This document shows positions 9,948 through 20,558 of a stretch of DNA of 64,000 bases, piece after piece. Position numbers and translations under genes: made by a program. Within the stretch, counting starts at the first letter, position 1. Every line of letters starts with the position of its first letter. The stretch spans positions 62,001 to 126,000 of the forward strand of contig BDDD01003330.1 in NCBI GenBank assembly GCA_001972305.1, written 5' to 3'. The notes below the pieces were generated by a model, which worked only from the letters and a program-made list of their open reading frames with translations, was not told where the DNA came from and made no database searches. Origin of the DNA: Cephalotus follicularis. Lineage: Eukaryota; Streptophyta; Magnoliopsida; Oxalidales; Cephalotaceae.

Positions 9948-11330
9948 TGTAACACCCCCGAGCTGTGGGAGTCGCCACAGGTGCATAAATCAAAACTTAA
10001 CATAACTTAACACACTAGAAAAGTTCAACTTTATTAAAATACGTGATGGTTTAAAGCATAACCAATAACATACTAAAACTGATCATAACTGAAACTTATT
10101 CATAATCCCAAAAGTCATAAACTGAAATAACATATTGTTTATTAAACAGGTCCACTATGACCACATAACCACCAAGGGATCTGCTCCTAGATGATCCTCA
10201 GACATAAGGGAGTCACACTCATCACACATTGCCCCTTTGCTCATGATAACCTGCCGCATGGAAACAAAAACGCGGCTGAGCAAACCTCAGTACGGATATA
10301 AAATATAAAACAGTAAACGCTATTTTAAAGCAAGAACATTTCAAAAGTACTTTAAAGCAGAAATCTTAAGCAATAAAATAATTTAAAACATACTTTGTAA
10401 ATGCTCACGAAAAAACATATAAACCAAGTTCATAACTTTGAAACATAAAGTGTACCTTTCAAAAACATACGTTCCATAACTGAGCACCAAATCCCATAAC
10501 ATATCAGAAACACATAGTAGCAAGGGGTTCGCGACACCCACATTGCCAATGGAATTGCAGTGTACGACACTACACATACAATCCCCATATCCCAAAACAT
10601 ATAACTAGTACATACGTCAATAGCATGATTTCTTTGTTTTTAAGGATCAACATTACAAGTTATGCATAAAACCCATGAATAAACATACAGCAGAAATTTA
10701 GTTTCAACAGGCTTCTAAAATCATGCTCGAAATCAATTTATAGTCAATTTTAATACAAATTAAAGGACGATACAGAAACTATATAGTACAAACTACAACT
10801 TTCGTTTAGAAATTACCTTCAAAAGACGTCGAAATGATGCAGAGAAAAGGCGCTTAAGTCGTTGTGTTGGTTTGTAAAAAATGCAGAAATGGTTTAAGTT
10901 TTCAAAAACAATTTTGTCTGGTTAAATGCGAAGATCCATGTTTTTAATTGTCAAAATCGGTATTTTAAGACATTACCGTACTAACCAAAACGCGTTAGAT
11001 ACATAAGGAAATCGGATAGTCAGAAAAAGGAAAGAATCCAATATTCCAAAAACACTGTCACCGTCCAAAAAGATTTAGGAAGATGACTGAAGCGTCGACT
11101 GTTTACGTAAAGTGTCGACGGTTAAGCACTCAAATACAAAACGCGTCGAAGTCACACGTTTAGGCGTCGACGTGCCACACAGCAGACAAAGCGTCGGCGG
11201 TTCTAATAAGAGCGTCGGCGCTTTGTGCCCAGAAAACAAAATAAAATAAATTCAAACCAAAAATCCAAGCGTTCACAAACCATAGCATATATCAAAAGGT
11301 ATAAACCCAACATAAAACATGTAAGCATAG
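9948..11330 (-). repeat. Gyp-E 3' LTR, internally deleted and cut by Cop-B
   Basis: Matches 35909 onward, but 1238 bp present in the 5' LTR (36570-37807) are absent after 10608. It is interrupted at 11330/11331 by Cop-B; the last part of the LTR (GAACGGGATATTACA in the 5' copy) is missing. A GCGTCGACTG/GCGTCGGCGG array lies at about 11094-11225. Confidence 0.9.
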
Positions 11331-11491
11331 TGTTGGCCTTTGCCACCCCGTTTATTGTATTAACATATGTTATTTTGATGATTAACAAACACATATTACT
11401 TGTATGCATAATTCTCTGAGTTACAACTTCATATACTCACTTGATCTTAAGTCCAAAGTGTGCAAAAGGTCATTTCTGCAGTTACAGGACA

Positions 11492-11850
11492 ATCCAGCCG
11501 ACTGCCAAGCAATCCATCCGACTGCCAAGGATGAGTAGTCGACTGCCATGGGTTTAGTAGCCGCCTGGTTCTTCAAACAACTCAAGAAACTGCAGATCAC
11601 AACAGGCCAGCCGACTGCCACAGGGGAGCAGTCGACTGCCAGGACAAGACAGCCGACTGAAGCAGGGCACCAGTCGAGTGCCAGGGGATCCAGTCGACTG
11701 CCAGGAAATCCAGCCGACTGTCCACATATGTGCAAAATCAGGCAGAAGTTTTTCTAATCTCCATTTCTAGCACCAACAGCCGACTGGAACAGAGCACCAG
11801 TCGACTGCCAGGTCCACCAGCCGACTGCCCAGAGGAAGCAGCCGACTGTC
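11492..11850. repeat. CAGTCGACTG / CAGCCGACTG array in the Cop-B 5' LTR
   Basis: About fifteen copies of C-A-G-[TC]-C-G-A-C-T-G, usually followed by CC and spaced 10-35 bp apart. CAGTCGACTG is a perfect palindrome; the CAGCCGACTG variant contains GCCGAC, the DRE/CRT core. The last unit ends at 11848, 97 bp before the TATA box. Confidence 0.88.
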
Positions 11851-11944
11851 CAACACCAACTGCTATATTCAAAATACGCGCCATCAAATCCATCTCACTG
11901 GATTTGTAACAGACCTTTAAAAATAGATCCGTTGGAAGCACAAC

Positions 11945-11952
11945 TATATAAA
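11945..11952 (+). promoter_or_regulatory. TATA box of the Cop-B 5' LTR
   Basis: TATATAAA, followed downstream by a leader-like stretch (repeated at 22211-22218 in the other LTR). Position and sequence suggest the U3/R promoter. Confidence 0.6.
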
Positions 11953-12341
11953 GCAAATTGGAGTTCTTGCACAATTGATCAAGCATTCAAGTTGAACATT
12001 CATTCTAGCTATCTCAAGCAACATTCTAGCACTCTAAACATCAAAAGAAGAGCTTTCATTTTCATATCTTAGCCTATCTTTGTATTCCAATACATTGAGC
12101 AAACTTATCTTGTAAAATCCAACCTAGTGAGAGGTTTAGATCAAAACACTACTTCATCTATTTTGATTGTAATAGGGAAGTGAACCCTAAGAGAAATTGG
12201 GGAGTGAACCCAAGAGATTTGTAAGTGATTGAGGTCAATCACAAAGGTGTACCGAATAGCACCCAGAATTGTATTCAGAGACTAGTGGAAACTCAGGGAG
12301 ATCCTTGGAAAAAGTGGACGTAGGCAAGAGTTACGCCGAAC

Positions 12342-13961
12342 CATTTTCGATGGCAACAACTATAGCCATTGGAAGGCTATGATGACCATTTTCATTCAAT
12401 CCCTTGACTGCAATTTATGGGACCTCATAGTTGATGGTCCAAATCTTCCCACCATTACACTTGAAAACGGGGATGTACTTTCGAAGCCTAGAAATCTCTA
12501 TGACGATAATGATAGGAAAAGAGTCCAAATAAATGCTAAGGCTAAGCATATCATTATTTGTGATATAAATTCTAATGATTTTAATAGAATTTCATCTTGC
12601 GTTTCTGCCAAGGGAATGTGGGATAGATTTGAGGTCACCTACGAAGGGACTAATCAAGTTAAGGAAGCCAAAATTAGCATGCTTGTACATGAATATGAAA
12701 TGTTCATCATGAATGAGAACGAAGATATTAAATCTATGTTCTCTAGATTTACAAACATCATTAATGCATTACAAGCTTTAGATAAAACGTATTCTAACAG
12801 TGAAATGGTAAGAAAAATTCTTAGGTGCTTGCCAAGATCATGGATGCCGAAGGTCACCGCGATTGAAGAGGCAAAAAATCTCAATGTCCTTCCATTAGAA
12901 GATCTTCTTGGGTCATTAATGACTCAAGAACTATCAATGCAAAAGAAGGATGATGATGAAGAAAAGGAGAAGAAGAAGAAGAAGAAGATAGTGGCCTTAA
13001 AATCATCCCAAACCGAAGATTCCAAGGATGATGATGATGATGATGATGAAGAGCTAGCATTCATCACCCGGAGGTTCAAAAATTACCTTGCTAGCAAGAA
13101 GAAATTTGGAGGAAGGCCAAATAAGAAATTCCACCAAAAAGGAGAATCAAGCAGCTTGAAGAAATCATATGTTTCGAGTGCAATAAAACGGGGCATTACA
13201 AAAGCGATTGCCCTCGCCTCAAGAAGAAGGACCTATATAAGAAGAAGAAGAAGGCCATGATCTCAACATGGGACGATAGTGACGAGTCTAGCTCGGATGA
13301 AGACTCAAATGAAGAGGTGGCTCAAATAGCATTGATGGCATTGGAGGAACAAGAAGAAGAAGAAAGCGATGAGGTAACATACGACAAACTTGTTTTAGTA
13401 GTAGAAAAATGTAGTTCTATAATTGCATCATTAAAGAAAAAGGTTAAGTCATTGGCAAATGAAAATGGTGAACTTAAATTGGCCAAGGAAGAAACCTCAA
13501 ATGAAATTGAGGTAGATCTTTTAGAAAATGAAATAGCATATCTTGTAAAAGAAAATAAAAATCTCAAGGAGGAAATAGAAGCCTTAAAGAAAACCTTCTC
13601 AAAGTTTTCTAATAGTAGTGAGAAGCTTGAAAATCTCCTTGGGATGCAAAGATGTGTATTTGATAAAGCCGGACTAGGATATGAAGAAATGAACAATGTC
13701 AAGCTTTATCAAACATTCTTTGATAGGAAGGAGAAAATAGAAAAAGAAAAGGTTGAAACGGCTAAAATTAAAAAGAAAACCATGTGTGACTATTGTGGTA
13801 AAATTGGACACACATCTTTTGCTTGCTTCCATAAAAAGAATGCCATGTTTAGAAAGAATTTGATTACTTCATGTAATTTTTGTGGTAAACATGGACACAC
13901 ATCTTCACAATGTTATCATAGGAAAAATGCCATAAATAAGAAAAGGTTTAATGGCTTGTGT
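12342..13961 (+). pseudogene. gag: Cop-B gag, N-terminal and central part (frameshifted)
   Basis: Reads FDGNNYSHWKAMM...NLWDLIVDG from the deletion point, then MVRKILRCLP, W-MPKVTAIEE and a Lys-rich tract. A frameshift near 13150-13160 moves the knuckle C-F-E-C-N-K-T-G-H...C (about 13167-13208) and everything after into another frame, which then stays open through an acidic coiled-coil region. Two further CX2CX4HX4C knuckles follow (about 13785 and 13872). The Cys codon opening the next knuckle, TGT at 13959-13961, is the exact point of the Gyp-C insertion. Confidence 0.88.
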
Positions 13962-16900
13962 TGTAACGCCCGGGATTTTCATTTATGTGTAATATTGCTT
14001 TTCCAATGTAATTTTACACCTTGTGTTAATGAGAATCGTGTTTTCCCTCTTTCCCATGTTGAAACGTTGCAAGAAAGTGTGTTGTTGTGTGTTTTTGTAC
14101 AGGGGCAGCCGACTGCCGTGAGGAGGCAGCGGACTGGTGGGAGTGTCGACAGAAACAGTCGACTGCCAAGCAAGGCAGTCTACTGCCATGCGCCAGACAG
14201 CCCACGTGTTTTCTGCCTTAAGTGGGAAAAGGGGGGTGTATTTTGGAGTTATGGCATTTGGCAGATGGGGGGCCGGGTTCTCTCCTTAAAACACAGCTTT
14301 CCTCTCCTCTTCCTCCATCTTTCTTTGTGATCTAAGGGAGTTTGAGAGTGAAAGTGTGTGTGTGTGTTGAGGCTTTGTGAGGTTTGTGTTAAAACCGAAA
14401 GTTTGGAGGCTTGACAGTGGGATTTCGGACTTGTTAAAGGTGGCTGAACGTGTTGGGGTTGCAAGAGCTTCGGATTTAAGCTTAAAGAGGTGGATTGCAA
14501 CTCCTAACTTGGAGTTCTAAGGTAGGGGGAAGTCACTTTTTCAACATAATTTCAATTGAAATTTTTTTTGATGAAATGAAATGCATGTTTATGTTATATT
14601 GTGAGTTTGGAACATGTATGTGCATAAATATGTCATTTTGGGGTTTGTTGGTTGTGTGATTGAGGCTATTTTTGCAGCTGGTTTTTCACATCTGCTGCAG
14701 AATCCAGCCGACTGCCCACGCTAGGCAGTCGACTGCCTGGGGTCCAACCGACTGTCTGGTGAGGCCAGTCGACTGACCATGTTCGTTTCCCAAAAATGTC
14801 TGCAGAGGTAGTGCAGTCGACTGTCGTAGGTCGACAGCCGACTGTGGGGGTGTGGATAGCCGACTGTCAGGGATGACAGCCGACTCTCGAGAGTAGGCAG
14901 TCGACTGCCTAGGTGGACAGCCGACTGCCCGGTTGTGTAGCCGACTGCCTGGGTAGGGCAGCCGACTACTTTTAGGGGAACAGTCGACTGCCAGTGGTGG
15001 GCAGCCGACTGTTGGGGCCTGTTTTGCCCGTAAATGTATGTATGCATTGTGTATTGTGGTGTTTTGCTTCGTGAAGCGTTATGAACTGTTTTGAGTATTG
15101 TGGATATTGAGTTTGAACTGTTATAACATATTTCTGGAAGTGCACTATAGTTAATGAAAAATCATTACTTTACACGAAATTATATGTTTTGAGAAATATA
15201 TACTTTCGAACCGTGAAAATGACTTCCAAAAACACCGTGAACTGAGTTTTCTGATATCGAGAACCGTGAACCGTGACATCGTGAAAATGAGTTTGTTTTC
15301 AGGTATTTTGTTTTATAAACTACTTGGAAAACTATTTTGAGCATCGAGATGAATGTGATTGTGATTGAGCTTGACTGTGAATGCTGATTGTGATTTTGAT
15401 TGTGGCCGTACTAGTTGCGTGGCAGAGATGCCAGCGATGACTAGTGGTCTGGTCGACTCAGGGGTCAGGAGTTGGCTGGGTGACTTACTGTATTGTGACC
15501 TGCTTCGTGCCGCCCGGAGTTGGGGCCGATGTTGGGATGTACGACGTCGGGGCCAGGAGTTGGCGACGCTCTTCGTACCTACCGTGTACCGTGAACTGTG
15601 AACCGTGTATTGTGTAGTCCTTTGGACTTGGTTGAGACCGTGCATTGTGATACTGTGACATTGTGACACCGTGGTTTCGGTGATATCGTGACATCATGTT
15701 TTGGCATATGCATATCTATATATATATATGCATCGAGATATAGTATGTATTGCATCATGCTGCTTTCATACTTTGGTTTTATTGATATTGTGTTGTTCTT
15801 ATGACTTCGGCCGAGTGAGGACAAAGGCTAACCCCCCTACTGTTGCAGATTGATGCTGCATTTTGGATATCGCCGAGCATGGCCGTATCGGACAGTGATG
15901 TGACGGAGTTTTCTGCTTTAAGTTTTGTAAAGCTTTGTAGCGAACATGTTGTACTTTGGTTTATGTACTAATATTTTGCTATTGTTGTTGTATCAACCTT
16001 GGATCATGCTCCACTTGTGGGCTTTTTAACCATGTTTTACCGTGGATGTTGTGGGAATCATGCGGTATGGGACGCATGGTTCCGTTTGTTTCCAGCTTAT
16101 ATACAAATGCTTCCGCAAGATGATGTCTGTTTAAAAGTTTTAAATTTTATCGTTCTCCGTATAAGCTGGAATATCTGTTAAATTGCCATGTTGTATGTTG
16201 TTATTGGACAGCCGACTGCCAGTGGTGGGCAGCCGACTGTTGGGGCCTGTTTTGCCCGTAAACGTATGTATGCATTGTGTATTGTGGTGTTTTGCTTCAT
16301 GAAGCGTTATGAACTGTTTTGAGTATTGTGGATATTGAGTTTGAACTGTTATAACATATTTCTGGAAGTGCACTGTAGTTAATGAAAAATCATTACTTTA
16401 CACGAAATTATATGTTTTGAGAAATATATACTTTCGAACCGTGAAAATGACTTCCAAAAACACCGTGAACTGAGTTTTGTGATATCGAGAACCGTGAACC
16501 GTGACATCGTGAAAATGAGTTTGTTTTCAGGTATTTTGTTTTATAAACTACTTGGAAAACTGTTTTGAGCATCGAGATGACTGTGATTGTGATTGAGCTT
16601 GACTGTGATTTCTGATTGTGATTTTGATTGTGGCCGTTCTAGTTGCGTTGCGGAGATGCCAGCGATGACTAGTGGTCTGGTCGACTCAGGGGCCAGGAGT
16701 TGGCTGGGTGACTTACTGTATTGTGACCTGCTTCGTGCCGCCCGGAGTTGGGGCCGATGTTGGGATGTACGACGTCGGGGCCAGGAGTTGGCGACGCTCT
16801 TCGTACCTACCGTGTACCGTGAACCATGAACAGTGTATTGTGTAGTCCTTTGGACTTGGTTGAGACCGTGCATTGTGATACTGTGACATTGTGACACCGT

Positions 16901-17450
16901 GGTTTCGGTGATATCGTGACATCATGTTTTGGCATATGCATATCTATATATATATATGCATCGAGATATAGTATGTATTGCATCATGCTGCTTTCATACT
17001 TTGGTTTTATTGATATTGTGTTGTTCTTATGACTTCGGCCGAGTGAGGACAAAGGCTAACCCCCCTACTGTTGCAGATTGATGCTGCATTTTGGATATCG
17101 CCGAGCATGGCCGTATCGGACAGTGATGTGACGGAGTTTTCTGCTTTAAGTTTTGTAAAGCTTTGTAGCGAACATGTTGTACTTTGGTTTATGTACTAAT
17201 ATTTTGCTATTGTTGTTGTATCAACCTTGGATCATGCTCCACTTGTGGGCTTTTTAACCATGTTTTACCGTGGATGTTGTGGGAATCATGCGGTATGGGA
17301 CGCATGGTTCCGTTTGTTTCCAGCTTATATACAAATGCTTCCGCAAGATGATGTCTGTTTAAAAGTTTTAAATTTTATCGTTCTCCGTATAAGCTGGAAT
17401 ATCTGTTAAATTGCCATGTTGTATGTTGTTATTGGAAGCGGGGTGTGACA
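13962..17450 (+). mobile_element. Gyp-C: solo Gypsy LTR with internal tandem duplication
   Basis: Begins TGTAACGCCCGGG and ends CGGGGTGTGACA. It is flanked by a perfect TSD TGTGT (13957-13961 and 17451-17455). It has no primer site, no coding and no second LTR. Ends and internal blocks (CCAGGAGTTGGC; GGTATGGGACGCATGG; ATGCTTCCGC) match chromovirus LTRs such as Gyp-D and Gyp-L. CAGTCGACTG/CAGCCGACTG arrays lie at about 14105-14190 and 14700-15015. Small ORFs inside it are chance. Excision restores Cop-B gag. Confidence 0.92.
14981..17436 (+). repeat. 1228-bp direct tandem duplication inside Gyp-C
   Basis: Unit 1 is 14981-16208 and unit 2 is 16209-17436. Every landmark I compared is offset by exactly 1228 bp and the copies differ at only a small number of sites. 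Unit 1 begins with CAGTCGACTGCC and unit 2 with CAGCCGACTGCC, so the breakpoint lies at an array motif. Confidence 0.93.
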
Positions 17451-17710
17451 TGTGTACACATTGTGGTAAGTATGGTCATGCATTTTCATCTTGTTTTCAT
17501 AGAAGAAGTAATGTGCATAAAAGAAATGTAGTTGTTTCGTGCAATAATTGTGGTAATAATGGCCACACTTCTACATCATGTTTTTATAAAGAGAATGTAT
17601 TGAATGACTTGAACTTCTCTAGAATAAAAAGGACTTGGGTTTCCAAAGGAACCATTTTGACTAACCCCAAAGGACCCAAAGTTTGTTGGGTACCTCAAAC
17701 AAAAATTTGA
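17451..17710 (+). pseudogene. gag: Cop-B gag, C-terminal zinc-knuckle part
   Basis: Continues gag after Gyp-C. The TSD codon TGT opens knuckle C-T-H-C-G-K-Y-G-H...C, followed by C-N-N-C-G-N-N-G-H...C and the gag tail TWVSKG...TNPKGPK...WVPQ. It ends at TGA (17708-17710). A second in-frame stop, TAG, follows 18 nt later, just before the protease reading in the same frame. Confidence 0.85.
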
Positions 17711-17725
17711 AATTTATGTTTGTAG

Positions 17726-18097
17726 GTGTGCTTGAAGGCATTATCCAAGAAGACACAATGGTACTTGGATAGTGGATGCTCCAAGCATATGACTGGCGAC
17801 AAAAGTCTCTTCGTCAAATATGAACCAAAGGAAGGAGGAGAAGTAACATTCGGAGACAATGCAAAAGGAAAAATCAAAGGTGTTGGCTCCATAGGTAACC
17901 TGAAAACCTTCATTCATAATGTGTTGTTTGTTGATGGACTGAAGCACAATCTCTTGAGCATAAGCCAATTATGTGACAAGGATTGTAGAGTCGTTTTTGA
18001 AAAGGACTTATGCAAAGTGATAGATATAAATAATGATCAAGTAAAATTTATAGGACATAGACATGGAAATGTATATGTGGTAGATATAGATGACTAA
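17726..18097 (+). CDS. pol: Cop-B pol: aspartic protease
   Basis: Protease with the Copia active site W-Y-L-D-S-G-C-S-K-H and the Sirevirus-like HNLLSISQLCD block. The codons are continuous with integrase in the same frame but separated by TAA at 18095-18097. It is preceded by TTTGTAG|GTG, as in Cop-A. It would mature Gag-Pol in the virus-like particle if read through or translated separately. Confidence 0.85.
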   Translation: MCLKALSKKTQWYLDSGCSKHMTGDKSLFVKYEPKEGGEVTFGDNAKGKIKGVGSIGNLKTFIHNVLFVDGLKHNLLSISQLCDKDCRVVFEKDLCKVIDINNDQVKFIGHRHGNVYVVDIDD

Positions 18098-18112
18098 GTT
18101 AATATTAAATGT

Positions 18113-19180
18113 TTGGTTTCCATGAATGAAGATAGTTGGCTATGGCATAGAAGACTAGGTCATGTAGGTATGTCAACCATTTCAAAGCTTTTGAAACATG
18201 AGCTAGTTAAAGGACTTCCTAAGATTAGTTTTGAAAATGATAGAGTTTGTGATGCATGCCAATATGGAAAACAGACTAGAGCCTCATTTCAAAGCAAGAA
18301 CATTGTATCTACAACTAGGCCTTTGCAAATTTTACATGTAGACTTATTTGGACCAATAGATGTTAGAAGCCTAGGTGGAAAATCATATGCCATGGTTATA
18401 GTAGACGATTATTCAAGATATACATGGACTATTTTCCTAGCCCACAAAAGTGAATCTTTCAAAGAATTTTCAAACTTTTGCAAAACCGTTCAAAATGAAA
18501 AGGACACTTCTATTTCTAAAATTAGAAGTGATAATGGAAAAGAATTTGAAAATCATTTATTTGAAGACTTTTGTGACGAAAATGGTTTTATACATGAGTT
18601 CTCCACTCCTAGAACACCTCAACAAAATGGCGTTGTTGAGAGGAAAAATAGAACCCTACAAGAAATGTGTAGAACACTTTTAAATGAAAATAATTTACCA
18701 AAGTATTTTTGGGCCGAAGCAATAAATACTTCATGTTATATCCTTAATCGCATATCAATTAGGCCTATTCTCAAAAAGACTCCATATGAGTTATGGAGGG
18801 GGAGAAAGCCAAACATTAGTTATTTTCATACCTTCGGTTGCAAGTGCTTTATCCACAATAATGGAAAAGAGTATCTTGAAAAATTCAACTCCAAAGTCGA
18901 TGAAGGTATTTTTCTTGGTTATTCTTCTCATAGTAGGGCTTATAGATGCTTTAATAAAAGAACCTTACTTGTTGAAGAATCAATGCATGTTATTTTTGAT
19001 GAATCTAAACCTAAACTTCCAAAAGAAGTTATTGTTGATGATTGTGTAGATTTTATTGAGAATGGTGTTAACAAGCTTAATCTAGATGAAGCCAAATGGG
19101 AGGAGTCTACCGAAGAAGAAACCCCTCAAGAAAGCTATCAAGACAATATGCTTAGGGAAAAACCCCGTTCATCACTCTAG
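18113..19180 (+). CDS. pol: Cop-B pol: GAG-preintegrase and integrase
   Basis: 355-codon ORF with a complete integrase. The HHCC zinc site is H12, H17, C46, C49. The catalytic triad is D77 (HVDLFGP), D140 (RSDNGKEF) and E176 ([11 protein letters not shown]), giving the canonical 35-residue spacing between D140 and E176. The C-terminal region runs through YELW, FGCKCF and FLGYS. At about 19140 the reading breaks from the acidic linker straight into the end of RNase H in another frame, so RT and most of RNase H are gone. The upstream stop at 18095 separates it from protease. Confidence 0.92.
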   Translation: MVSMNEDSWLWHRRLGHVGMSTISKLLKHELVKGLPKISFENDRVCDACQYGKQTRASFQSKNIVSTTRPLQILHVDLFGPIDVRSLGGKSYAMVIVDDYSRYTWTIFLAHKSESFKEFSNFCKTVQNEKDTSISKIRSDNGKEFENHLFEDFCDENGFIHEFSTPRTPQQNGVVERKNRTLQEMCRTLLNENNLPKYFWAEAINTSCYILNRISIRPILKKTPYELWRGRKPNISYFHTFGCKCFIHNNGKEYLEKFNSKVDEGIFLGYSSHSRAYRCFNKRTLLVEESMHVIFDESKPKLPKEVIVDDCVDFIENGVNKLNLDEAKWEESTEEETPQESYQDNMLREKPRSSL

Positions 19181-19364
19181 AACTAAGCACATTGACATAA
19201 GATATCATTTCATAAAAGATCACATTGAAAAGGGTGATATTGAATTAGTTTTCATCCTGACCCAAGAACAAGTCGCGGACATATTCACCAAACCATTAGA
19301 TGAACAAACCTTTTCAAAATTTAGATTGGAATTAGGTTTGTGTGAAATTGAAATGCCTTGTTAA
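19086..19364 (+). pseudogene. Cop-B pol tail (RNase H C-terminus)
   Basis: From about 19140 this frame encodes [21 protein letters not shown], then VADIFTKPLDEQTFSKFR and LGLCEIE, homologous to the end of Cop-A pol. Codons before 19140 in this frame are shadow. It is only the last 70 or so residues of pol. Confidence 0.85.
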
Positions 19365-19546
19365 TTGTTGTGTGAATTGGGTTGAAAAATGTTTTTCAAA
19401 GATCATCATCCATTAAACATTGAGTTTTTAACTCAATGGCATAAATTAGCTCATATACCAAGGTTGCTATTAGTCCATAATAGTTAACTTATGGTTTGTA
19501 AAACAAATTGGATTGGCATTTTCTGCAATTCCAAATTCTGCAGAAA

Positions 19547-19603
19547 ACAGTCGACTAGACAAATTGTCCAGTCGACTGGCATTAAATGCCCAGTCGACTG
19601 GAA
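19547..19603. repeat. CAGTCGACTG triplet between pol and the third ORF of Cop-B
   Basis: Three copies (19548-19557, 19568-19579, 19591-19601) at regular 20-23 bp spacing, about 115 bp before the third ORF. This is the same dialect as the Cop-B LTR array and in the same position as the Cop-A internal array. Confidence 0.85.
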
Positions 19604-19715
19604 GTGCGGGAATCAGGGATTTAAACCCGAATTCCCATCTGCCTTCTCACAATCTTCTCTCTCTAAAAATGCACAAAAACCCTATTCTCTCAACTCTCAA
19701 CCTGCAAATCATCCA

Positions 19716-20558
19716 ATGGCACCAAAAAGACAAAAGAGCATGGCTTCTAGGCAACCAAGGGCTTCACAAGCGGAAATTGACTACAACAACAACCTCTTTC
19801 TCTCCAAAGAGAAAGAAATTCGGTATAATTCTGTTTTTAGCTTTGTGAAATTACATTTTGAAAAATGGTTGTTTAGAGATGTTTTAGTTAGTAATCTGGC
19901 TATTGTTATAACTTGGTTAGAAGGAATGGGTTGGTTTGACTATCTTTGCTCATCACATGTCATTTACCCTAGACTAGTCAAGTTGTTTTATGCCAATCTT
20001 GATAGTTCAACTTCTTGTGTTGCTAATTCCTTTGTCCTAGGCAATCCCATATCCATAACTCCTGAATTGATAGCCCAAACCCTAGGAATTCCCAATTCCA
20101 GAATAACACATTTTAATGATATTGAAAAAGTGGAGGCCTTAGGGATTTGCTTGGAACAACCCAATGTTAACCCAATTATGAATGTGACTAGTAGCCATCT
20201 ACCTATTGCCACTAGGATTATTCTCTTGCTTGTCACAAACACTTTCCTACCTAGAGAAGGCTCGCACACTCTCCCTTCGGAGCGAGACCTTAAATTCGTA
20301 GCTTGTGTCAAAAATGGAACTCCCGTGAACCTTCCCTACCTAATAGTCAATCACATGCTTTCTAGACCCATTCATCTCCCTTATCCTATGCTTCTGAGTA
20401 GGATTTTCGAATATCTAAACCTAGACATTCCTGATGATGAGCAGTATGTCAAACCATCTCATAAGCAATTGATTAATAAGGCTGGGCTTAAACTTTGTAA
20501 TATTCGATTTGAGGATGGATTGTGGGTTAAGTTACATGCTGGGGAAGAGATCAAGTGA
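19716..20558 (+). CDS. Cop-B third ORF (homolog of the Cop-A third ORF)
   Basis: 280-aa ORF from the Met of MAPKRQKS, chosen over an upstream in-frame Met at 19491 because upstream codons overlap the palindrome array and read as noncoding. It has the basic N-terminus and the same globular layout as the Cop-A ORF: a VKLFYANL-like block, a PxSRITHF segment, an IILLLVTNTFLP hydrophobic block, and YPMLLSRIFEYL. It ends LHAGEEIK then TGA. A frameshift and a TAG (20605) cut off the acidic linker and coiled-coil tail found in Cop-A. No signal peptide; the hydrophobic block is too short to call a membrane anchor. Function unknown. Confidence 0.7.
   Translation: MAPKRQKSMASRQPRASQAEIDYNNNLFLSKEKEIRYNSVFSFVKLHFEKWLFRDVLVSNLAIVITWLEGMGWFDYLCSSHVIYPRLVKLFYANLDSSTSCVANSFVLGNPISITPELIAQTLGIPNSRITHFNDIEKVEALGICLEQPNVNPIMNVTSSHLPIATRIILLLVTNTFLPREGSHTLPSERDLKFVACVKNGTPVNLPYLIVNHMLSRPIHLPYPMLLSRIFEYLNLDIPDDEQYVKPSHKQLINKAGLKLCNIRFEDGLWVKLHAGEEIK

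Larger units (their letters stand above)
11331..12341 (+). repeat. Cop-B 5' LTR (3' end deleted)
   Basis: Direct repeat of 21577-22606. Homology stops at GCCGAACC (12341), where gag codons for FDGNNYSHW start. The deletion took the LTR end, the primer site and the first codons of gag. Confidence 0.9.

Noticed and set aside
15313-17409. Paired ORFs of 118, 78, 70 and 81 aa inside Gyp-C
   Set aside because: They occur twice only because of the 1228-bp duplication, lie in both strands of a noncoding LTR and match no domain.
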